In this document: in pieces, positions 56,681 to 64,000 of the stretch | Numbering within the stretch: the first letter of the stretch is position 1 | How the letters are laid out: the number at the start of each line of letters is the position of its first letter | Source: Stomoxys calcitrans | Lineage: Eukaryota; Arthropoda; Insecta; Diptera; Muscidae | Assembly: GCF_963082655.1 (NCBI RefSeq) | Contig: NC_081552.1 | Span: 2,852,001-2,916,000 of the forward strand | Reading direction: 5' to 3' | Length of the DNA stretch: 64,000 bases | Position numbers and translations under genes: made by a program | The notes under the pieces: generated by a model | Databases searched by the model: none | What the model was told of the DNA's origin: nothing | The model's input: only the letters and a program-made list of their open reading frames with translations

Positions 56681-56829
56681 ATATTTTGCTTGTGCATGTG
56701 GGGCGGTGGCATCATATAAATATAGTCGCTTCTAGTCTCGTTGGTGCGTACGCGTGCGTCTGCTTCCAATCGTCCGTCCTTTGTTATTTTAGAAATTATC
56801 AACGCCCTCAATGACATGGTAGTTTATAG

Positions 56830-57530
56830 TGATCGTTGTCAAATTTGGTGTTCCTATCCTCATGAATTTCGTCGCAGCTATGTTTATCTCCAGGCTTACT
56901 TTGGCAGCATTTCTATTCAATCGTTTATGCACCAGCATTACCTTTCTAATATGGAGTCAAATAAAATTTAAAATAGCATCCTGCTTCACAACTTCATCGA
57001 ACCCAAAAGATCAGCTCTTCTTTCCATTGAAGCATACTGAAACTTCAGTATTCCTATACAGCTCCATTATTTGTGTCACGATCTTTTCAGAGATGCCCTT
57101 ATTCGGCAGCGTGCTCCACATTGTACTTCTCGAAACTGTGTCAAACGCACTCTCGAAATCGATGAATAAAAGGTATAGGTGTGTATTAAGTGCTGCAAGA
57201 TGTTCAATGATTATACGCAGGGAGTAAATGAGGTCGGCACAAGAGCGTCCTGACCGAAAACCAACCTTTCACAAAATGCTGTCAAATGCAGGCGAAATAC
57301 GAGGTCACCCTTTTTTTGAGATTGTGATCACGATCCCTTTCTTGCATTCCGAGGGTACAACGTTTGTAATCCAGATCGATCTGATTATTGGGAGGATCGC
57401 TTGGGATGTACCTCATACCCCAACAATTCACCAGGCATATTGTCAGGTCCGGCTGTTCAGCCCTGTATTAAATATCAATGGTAAAAGTTCTGCGAAGATA
57501 TCGAAAGTTCAATTTTAGAGTGACGATACC
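56830..57530 (-). pseudogene. RTE-like reverse transcriptase remnant
   Basis: On the minus strand: GPDNMPGELLGYEVHP (about 57455), KKGDL (about 57310), GFRSGRSCADLIYSLRIIIE (about 57255), LFIDFESAFDTVSRSTMW (57170, motif A with its Asp) and KGISEKIVTQIMELYRNTEV (57090). The fragment loses the frame near 56980 before motif C (YADD). The spacing and wording of these motifs fit the RTE group of non-LTR elements rather than jockey. Two frame changes lie between 57300 and 57450. Confidence 0.7.
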
Positions 57531-57554
57531 CCACCATTCTAAAAGTTTCACTTT

Positions 57555-57760
57555 AGTCAAGATTTCACTGAAAATTAATCATAAGATACATTTTTAAAAG
57601 TGTTTAGTAAGGAATTTATTGAAATTTTGGGCTTAAGGAGAATTTTGTTAAATTTTTGCCTTTGGCGAAAATTTCATTAAAACTTTGCCTTTATAGAAGA
57701 TATCATTGATATTTTATATTGAATGAAAATTTTATCGATATTTTGTCTCTTTGTGTTAAT
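57555..57760. repeat. Degenerate minisatellite, roughly 38-bp unit
   Basis: Five or so imperfect units of the type GAAAATTTCATTAAAACTTT followed by GCCTTTATAGAA. It resembles the array at 12135-12470. Confidence 0.6.
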
Positions 57761-57984
57761 ATTGGAATATTTACGGCGTTATTGAAAGTAATAGTAAATC
57801 AAACGGCAGCGCTTATTATTTGAGGTCCCACATGTCTATTACACACCGAAAATTACGAAATCTTAATGAAAAAGACGAATTTTGGGTGTGACGATTTTAT
57901 GACTTTTCTTCAAGAAAATTTTTATGAATTTTTATGAAGGAGTTTTTCTCAATTTTGAAGATTTTTCACGAAAAAAACCTGGCA

Positions 57985-58231
57985 GCACTGATTGGAAGTC
58001 ATAACAAAACACTTTATGCAAAATTGAATAACAGTCGTGGCTTCTATGAACGCAGAAATTAAAATCGGGTGATCGGTTGATATGGGACCTATAGCAAATT
58101 TAAAACCGAGTTGAATCATATTTGTCATAGTTTTTTCGGCCTTCTAGAAAAACATATCGGGCAAACTTTCCGCCAAATCTTATGTTAATGAGTCCAATCG
58201 AAGGACCATTCTTTGTGAAAGCTACAGCCAA
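57985..58231 (+). repeat. A/B-type repeat, left part, interrupted by SINE-2
   Basis: TTGGAAGTCATAACAAAACAC, GGGTGATCGGTTGATATGGG and ATGAGTCCAATCGAAGG-like modules, diverged. Ends at ACAGCCAA (58224-58231), the left target-site copy. Confidence 0.65.
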
Positions 58232-58401
58232 ATATAGGTCACCCCAGTAGCCGAGTTAGTAGTGTGCTCGGATTACCAGTGCAGGTGTAGTGGGTTCGTT
58301 TCCCACTCAAGGTCTGGTCTGTCGCTACTGTAGTGTCTTAATGGACAAAAATAGTCTTAGGAGTCTGTTAAGAAAACAGACTGCCATTCTAACCTAACCT
58401 G
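58232..58401 (+). mobile_element. SINE-2, tRNA-derived, with a LINE-like tail
   Basis: The head has A box TAGCCGAGTTAGTAGTG (58248-58264) and B box GGTTCGTTTCC (58293-58303), the internal RNA polymerase III promoter layout of a tRNA. The tail (58330-58401) contains AATGGAC, GTCTTAGGAGTCT, CAGACTG and CTAACCTAACCT in the same order as the 3' end of the LINE at 4786-4858. ACAGCCAA flanks both sides (58224-58231 and 58402-58409). It is 170 bp and non-coding. Confidence 0.88.
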
Positions 58402-58655
58402 ACAGCCAATAATGAACCGATTTCGCCGAGTTGCCAATGTCTCCAACGGCATACAATAATAAAAAGTATCCGTGCAAAATATTCAGCGGACATCTTTATT
58501 CGTTTCTACATTGCTATAGTGATTTTCACAGACAGATGGTCTGACATGTTTAGATCGGCTCACAATTTCAAGACGATCAAGAATATACTTTGTAGAGTCG
58601 GAATTTGATATTTCGATGTGTTGTAAACGGAACGACAGAATGAGAATACCCACAT
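58402..58655 (+). repeat. A/B-type repeat, right part after SINE-2
   Basis: Resumes with ACAGCCAATAATGAACCG and continues AAAAAGTATCCGTGCAAAA, CACAGACAGATGGTCTGAC and CGATGTGTTGTAAACGG. It ends near AATACCCACATCCCC, short of the usual terminus. Confidence 0.7.
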
Positions 58656-59034
58656 CCCCTTAATAGTTTTTAAGAAGCCCTCAACCATTTGATGAGAGAA
58701 TATTAATTAGTAACCTCATCGTTCTGTCGTTTGCATTGCATTGTGGTCCTCCATGACATTCTGGGTAGATTTACCGATAATGATCCATCTGTCCCTCAGT
58801 CATGATAACTTCACAACGAGCACCTATAGCTTCCTCACACGACATAGCTTCCACATAAGGCGAACTTTAGCTTTGACTCCTTCAGCACCTGGTTGCCAAT
58901 TTATATTCAGTTTCTTTTTGCAAAATTTTGCATATTCATAAAAGGTTAGGTTAGGTTGCATACATCAAATATCACACATCAAAGCCAACAATCGGCTTGT
59001 TTCGCATTCTCAATTCAAAAACATTTTCCAATGA
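58656..59034. other. Intergenic DNA, no gene recognised
   Basis: Holds a 66-codon ORF without domain, and GGTTAGGTTAGGTT at 58944, which looks like the 3' tail of a LINE or SINE-2 copy in minus orientation without recognisable body. Confidence 0.45.
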
Positions 59035-59270
59035 AATCTATGTCAGTAGTACCGTGCTGCTTAAAAAATCCCTAATGGTTTCCATTCCATGCCGCTAAGC
59101 TGGTTCAAGTTTGGTATCGAACCCGCACCCTACTGCCGGACTCTGTTAACTGAGAAAGCCGGGAGGCATTGACATGGGATATGTTCCAACCTTTCATCAT
59201 CTTCCACTTATGCCCTACACAAGCTGCATAAGTAGCCAGTGGTCGTGCAAATGCTTATTTTTCAGTCCGA
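59035..59270 (+). repeat. Dispersed repeat D copy
   Basis: CCCTAATGGTTTCCATTCC, GGTTCAAGTTTGGTATCG, CTGCCGGACTCTGTTAAC and TCATCATCTTCCACTTATGCC parallel 60945-61130 in the same order. I cannot assign a class; it may be part of a LINE. Confidence 0.6.
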
Positions 59271-59274
59271 TTTA

Positions 59275-59408
59275 TGTTTAAGCTCAATAATAAATGACTT
59301 AATTTTTATAGCCGAGTTCGAACGGCGTGCCGCTGTACAACATCTCTTCGGACAGAAAGTTTTACTTCACAAATGTTGCCAGAATTAGGAGGTGAAAACC
59401 ATCGCGCA
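59275..59408 (-). mobile_element. SINE-1 fragment
   Basis: TTAAGCTCAATAATAAATGA, AGTTCGAACGGCGTGCCGC and CACAAATGTTGCCAGAATTA are SINE-1 body segments inverted; both the head and tail are missing. Confidence 0.7.
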
Positions 59409-59479
59409 ATGTTGCATACGCCCTTAATTCGGACACATTCAACTATTTTATTGATAGCAGTACTCTAGCCCCCACGGCT

Positions 59480-59890
59480 AATTAGTTTTCCCTTTCTTCG
59501 GTAAGGCACGTCATCCAAACGATGCGAATCCTTGGTGAGGCGTTAATGTCCTTCTTACATTCCAGGACTGTTCGTGATCTTACTGTCCTGAATGTAATAG
59601 CTCCGATGTACAGTTTGCTATCCGTACGTCGGTTCACAATCGAAGTACTCTCGTTAACACAATGCCGCCACACGAATTCCGTAATCACCCAGATCTACGC
59701 TTACAACGCCGTATTATGGTAAGGCAGTCAGAAACAGATTTCAGATCCATCCGTATAGCATGAACCACCAGATGGCAAAACCAGTGTTCCCTCAATCAAA
59801 GATAGTGCCTCCCACTCAACCTCAAGTATGATCCGATCCAAAACTTCATTTATTTCACCAGGTTTCCTATCGTCTTCTAGGTAAGGTTGA
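59480..59890 (-). pseudogene. RNase H remnant of a non-LTR retrotransposon
   Basis: Minus strand 59866-59728 reads EINEVLDRIILEVEWEALS and then CYTDGSEICF, the start of an RNase H domain with its first catalytic Asp (YTDGS). Farther on, 59630-59500 reads TFRTVRSRTVLECKKDIN and RIRIVWMTC, corresponding to the helix after FSDSQA and to the (V/I)WVPG strand. The part between (second and third acidic residues) is not recognisable and the C-terminal HxxxxGNE.AD segment is lost. Repeat A begins directly at 59891 on the other strand. Confidence 0.65.
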
Positions 59891-60828
59891 ACAAGTAGGA
59901 GCGTGCTAAGTTCGGCCGGGCCGAATCTTATATACCCTTCACCATGGTCGCATCTGGCGAGTTCTTTGTGCAGTATCTGTTTTAAGGCAAACAAAGTATA
60001 ATGAATAAGGACGTAGGAGCAGCTTTATCAAGTTATAGTTCGATTCGGGGCTCAAGAAGCGAAATCGGGAGATCGGTTTATATGGGAGCTGTATCAAGCT
60101 ATAGATCGATTCTGACCATATTGTTCACGTATGTTGAAGGCCATGGGAGGAGCCGTTGTACAAAATTTGTGCCAAATCGGATGAGAATTGCGCTCTCAAG
60201 AGGCTCAAGATGTCAAGACCCAAGATCGGTTTATATTGCAGCTATATCAGGTTATGCACCGATTAGGACCATACTTCGCACAGTTGTTGAAAGTGATATC
60301 AAAACACTATGTGCAAAATTTCAGTCAAATCGGACGAGAATTGCGAACTCTTGAGGCTCAAGAAGTCAAGACCCAAGATCGGTTTATATGGCAGCTATAT
60401 TAGGTTATGAACCGATTAGGACCATACTTCGCATAGTTTTTGGAAGTGATATCAAAACACTATGTGCGAAATTTTAGTCAAATCGGACGAAAGGCTCAAG
60501 AAGTCAAGACCCAAGATAGGTTTGTATGACAGCTATATCAAAACATGGACCGATATGACCCATTTACAATCCCATCCGACCTACACCAATAAAAAGTATT
60601 TGTACAAAATTTCAAGCGGCTAGCTCTACTCCTTCGAAAGTTAGCGTGCTTTCGACAGACAGACGGACGGACGAACTGACGGACGGACATGGCTAGTTCG
60701 CGTTAAAATATCATGACGATCAAGAATATATATACTTTATGGGGTCTTAGACGCATATTTCGAGGTGTTACAAACAGAATGACGAAATAAGTATACCCCC
60801 CATCCTATGGTGGAGGGTATGAAAAAGT
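59891..60828 (+). repeat. Dispersed repeat A, full-length copy
   Basis: GAACAAGTAGGAGCGTGC, TTCGGCCGGGCCGAATC (perfect palindrome), ATACCCTTCACCATGG, five modules, GACAGACAGACGGACGGACG and the end CCATCCTATGGTGGAGGGTA. The ORFs at 60001-60354 and 60188-60403 are the two open repeat frames. Confidence 0.88.
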
Positions 60829-60944
60829 GTGAGGATGTTAATCCGCCCCATGCCATTATGGACGTACACCTAAGCTAGTAATGGACCCTCTGTACGCTCT
60901 AAATACTTAACAAAAGTAAGTTTAAAAAAAATCTAAATTAGGAA

Positions 60945-61295
60945 TTCCGTGTTACGTACAAAATCCTTAATTGTTTTCCATGCCATGCCCTAACTTGGTT
61001 CATGTCTGGTATTGTGTCCCCACCTAAGTGCCGGTATCTGTTAGATGCGAAAACGGAGCAATGACCAAGAAAATTCTACAATGTCATCATCTTCCCCGCA
61101 TTCCCTACACATGCTGTCACTTGCGGCACCGATTTTACATAATAGAGCTCATAGTCCTATGTGTCCCGTTATAATAGCTATACTGACCTCAGTCTTACAT
61201 CCTTTCAGTAATAGCCTCGTCTTCGCACGATCTGGATCCCCCCATAGGATTTTCGCCGTCCTACCGACATTTTCGTTGTTCGACAGGGTTGCATA
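60945..61295 (+). repeat. Dispersed repeat D copy
   Basis: GGAATTCCGTGTTACGTACA, CCTTAATTGTTTTCCATGCC, AAGTGCCGGTATCTGTTAG, TCATCATCTTCCCCGCATTCC. It is longer at its 3' side than the copy at 59035. The 83-codon ORF at 61045-61296 inside it shows no domain. Confidence 0.6.
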
Positions 61296-61298
61296 GAA

Positions 61299-61860
61299 CA
61301 TTTAGTCGCCCTCTCTTAGTTGTACCTACATATCAAATTGCAGACCTCTAGCTCCATCTGTCAAGAAAGTACCAAATGGTGCCAATTTTGGTACCAAAAT
61401 GTACGAATTTTGAATAGATCATTTAGTCACCCATCCATCATATATTTCCTGGTCGTAGCTATATGCCAAATTTCAGAACTTTAGCTTCATCTGTAAAGAA
61501 AGTATCAAATGGTACCAATTGCGGTACTAAACGTACGTTTCCTCCCGTTACCAGTACTATTTCTCCCTTTTTTCTTTTCACCCTCGTCCTTTTGCACCAG
61601 ATGTCTTTTAAGTCATATTTCACGATTTTCCAATATATTTGCAACAAACCTTATTTTTTCGAGACGCTCTTTAATTTGAGCCCAGGAACAAAGATCTAGC
61701 CCTTTACGTTCGCGCTGAGCAAATATGTACTATTTCGTACTTTTTAGTACCGAAACGTAAGAATATCACCAAATCCAAACATTCGCGTAAAATTTCATTT
61801 TTCTAGCTTTAGACGTTTGGGCTGGGCGATCTGTCAGTCAGCAATCAGTCAATCGCGCAT
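61299..61860. repeat. Dispersed repeat G with about 121-bp direct modules
   Basis: CATTTAGTC at 61299 and 61420 opens two units that share AGCT(C/T)CATCTGT, AAGAAAGTA(C/T)CAAATGGT and GTACC/GTACT. A third, weaker part at 61715-61860 has GTACTTTTTAGTACC and GATCTGTCAGTCAGC. I do not recognise a known class. Confidence 0.5.
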
Positions 61861-63194
61861 CTCTTTTTTACATATAGACATAGATTTTTCCATGTGCAGC
61901 TACGGCCAAAGTAAAGATCCACGAAACTGTATTGTTTTCATATCCATTACAAAAAAAAAGAACAACAACAATTCCCGCTTTAATTTATATGGAAAATCTA
62001 AAAAGACAGACATACCCAAAGATGGGTGTGAAATTTTGGCAGATTCTAAAGCCGTTTAATTTTTAAATTCTAATTTCAAGCGAGTACCTTATTCTTGGAG
62101 AGAGTATTCGTATAAAGACAATATACCAAAAATTCATTTATTTTGGTAAATCACTGAAATCAAGTTGTGCATTATTTAGCACCCAGTACGTGGTAGCATG
62201 AAAAATGAGCCAGGCAAGAAGGTTGCACACTCGCAGCATACAAGCGAGAAGCAGCTGAACTCAAAACATCAACGATTAATTATACGATTTGACAGTAGTA
62301 TGCTGAGGAAGATCCTTAAGATGAATGTGGTGGCCTGCTGAACAACAACAGGGAAGGCAGAGCACAACTTGAGACCCTTAAAAATAAAGAAGAGGATCGT
62401 CATCATCATCATCATCAGCACCAGCATAAAGTGGGCCAGTCAAATTATTTTATTCGTTCCCATAACAGGGGGAACGCTTGCCATAGACAGCGAAAATCAT
62501 TCAAAATCCATTGAAACAATTAATTATGGGCGAAACTAAAGGGAAACTTTGTGACTTCTCTTTATTGTGCCTTTATTGGATTTCACCTCCTCCTTCTCCC
62601 TTATAACAAACAAAAGACCAAATGAGCGCTGTGAAGAAAGCCATTCACCACCATGGCATCGTTTAATTCGATATGCTTCAATTCCTCATTTTTGAGTAGA
62701 AGATAAATGGTGCATTATTATCTTAAAGGATATCATCAAAGTAATCTCTGTAACATGGTAATAATCCCAGTGTGGCCGATTGCTTAGCAAACCGAATGAC
62801 TGACGAATAGCATGATGGCTTTATTATCTCAATATTTTCACAAAGAGAGTTTGACAGACACCAACGCACTTGAAACGTAGATATCCCAGCATAAATACCT
62901 CAACCCTTCACTCCGGACGCTTTATCTTAAGGGCCCTGCACAAAGTAAATGAAAATGAAGACTTCAAAAGTTGATTGCTGATTTATGCACATATTCATCA
63001 TATTCTAGGCAATATGCACATACACAGACAAAGAATCACAAAGGGATACAAACACAAGTTTCCACCTTTCCAATTTCTAACAAATCTGTCGTAGACTTTA
63101 TGGAAATATAGACAAATACAGTGATTCAAAAGAAACAATTGCTTAAGGAATATTATCCAAAACAAAAAAAAGAACAAGATTTTCGTGATTTTTC
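61861..63194. other. Unique DNA, no gene recognised
   Basis: CATCATCATCATCATCAGC lies near 62400. No ORF above 80 codons, tRNA-like fold or repeat module was recognised. Confidence 0.5.
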
Positions 63195-63280
63195 GAATAT
63201 CTTCTAGCTCGAGATCATATTTAATACTTTCTATTCGAAGAATAGCAAAGCAAAGAACTTATAGAAGTTGAGCTAGTGTG
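63195..63280 (-). repeat. Family F fragment
   Basis: TCTAGCTCGAGATCATATTT, TTTCTATTCGAAGAATAG and GAACTTATAGAAG are the inverse of 28228-28310. It abuts a 5'-truncated A copy at 63283. Confidence 0.7.
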
Positions 63281-63282
63281 GT

Positions 63283-63677
63283 GATAGATCGATTTCGACC
63301 TTGGCACACTTGTTGGATATAATAAAAGAACACCACGTTCAAAATTTCAGCAAAATCTGACAAAAATTGCGGCTTCCAGCGGCTCAAGAAGTAAAATCGT
63401 GAGATCGATTTATATGGGAGCTATATCTAAATCTAAACCGATATGGCCCATTTGCAATCCCCAACGACCTACATCAATATTGAGGATCTGTGCAAAATTT
63501 GAAGCGGCTAGCTCTACGTGTTTGACCTGTATCGTGATTTCGACAGACGGACGGACGGTCTTGATCGATTCAGAATTACGAGACGATCAAGAATGGGGTC
63601 TTTGACGAATATTTTGGGGTATTACAAACGGAATGACTAGAGTAGTATACCCCCATCCTATGGAGGTGGGTATAAAA
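63283..63677 (+). repeat. Dispersed repeat A, 5'-truncated copy
   Basis: Starts mid-module (GATAGATCGATTTCGACC), then GATCGATTTATATGGGAGC, GACAGACGGACGGACGG and ATCCTATGGAGGTGGGTATA. The first terminus is absent. Confidence 0.8.
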
Positions 63678-64000
63678 ATATATTAACGTTGATAAGAAAT
63701 ACGGTTAGACTGATTAGAATTGTTCATAAATTGTTAAGAAAAAGATTGAATATGTGCATTTGGTAACTTAAAATTTGGATATTATTGGGAAGAGTATTTC
63801 AGAAGCGCATTGCTCGGATAAAAATACTGTTGCTCTGATATGCGATATTGGTGTCGTATTTGAATCACTTGCTTGCCTCTACTAGAATAAGCATAACGAA
63901 GTATTGCAGACAAATAAGACGGGCTATTAGTGCATATTGTTTTGTGTAGTGCCAGCAGCGAACATATTTTAAGGTTTGCATCGAAAGTGACACCATATAA
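63678..64000. other. AT-rich DNA, no gene recognised
   Basis: No repeat module, ORF or RNA-like structure was found to the window end. Confidence 0.5.

Noticed and set aside
1..64000. CRISPR arrays, operons, prophage, bacterial genes
   Set aside because: The periodic repeats are 150-bp eukaryotic dispersed repeats without spacers; all recognisable coding sequence is of eukaryotic transposons.

Overview
This is a stretch of animal genome, almost certainly from a higher fly (Diptera, most likely the house-fly/stable-fly family Muscidae). That placement is an inference from AT-rich sequence, jockey-type and RNase H-bearing non-LTR retrotransposons, mariner-like fragments, and a dense set of dispersed repeats with modules such as GATCGGTTTATATGGCAGC that I associate with muscid genomes. 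I found no host protein-coding exon, rRNA or genuine tRNA gene that I could support. By my rough tally about half of the window is recognisable transposon or dispersed repeat; the rest is unique AT-rich intergenic or intronic DNA with microsatellites.

The dominant component is a superfamily of non-coding repeats that I call A, B and C. All carry an inverted TATACCC..CCACCA-type motif near their ends and an internal array of about 150-bp modules. A copies: 151-1410(-), 3503-4775(+), 9936-11522(-, interrupted), 21452-22560(-, interrupted), 24785-26716(-), 29301-30955(-), 34208-35248(+, interrupted), 36803-37272(+), 38845-39117(-), 43350-44306(+), 55452-56205, 59891-60828(+), 63283-63677(+). B copies: 19300-20036(-), 35296-36412(+), 42108-43285(+). 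C copies: 26940-27365(-), 39118-39960(-), 50372-51717(-). In the best A copy (29301-30955) the internal unit recurs at exactly 153 bp, even between diverged units.

The autonomous elements are all decayed. (1) 12547-16724(+) is a full-length jockey-clade retrotransposon with a 10-bp target-site duplication, an Inr+DPE internal promoter, gag, endonuclease and RT remnants, a poly(A) signal and a poly(A) tail; a 237-bp mariner-type MITE sits in its RT. (2) 7412-8834(+) is an RT/RNase H relic with an open 284-codon RNase H segment. (3) 4786-5375(-) is the 3' end of another RNase H-bearing LINE, whose tail matches that of a tRNA-derived SINE at 58232-58401. (4) 47800-49800 holds two retrotransposon relics facing each other. 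(5) 56830-57530(-) is an RTE-like RT piece. (6) 59480-59890(-) is an RNase H piece. Mariner-like DNA transposons are present as internal-deletion derivatives at 21697-22284 and 33524-34120 (a fold-back form) and as a transposase remnant at 56345-56680. A second tRNA-derived SINE family (SINE-1) has about seven copies; the best, 34709-35025, has a 9-bp target-site duplication.

The nesting gives relative ages: SINE-1, SINE-2, a mariner derivative and an unidentified 1.1-kb insert all interrupt A- or B-type repeats, and a MITE interrupts the jockey element. The less explained items are the A/B/C superfamily, the strict 153-bp phasing, a 35-bp-arm hairpin at 26718-26810, the unidentified insert at 10111-11230, and a gene-like duplicated unit (family F) at 27930-28784 with further copies at both ends of the window.
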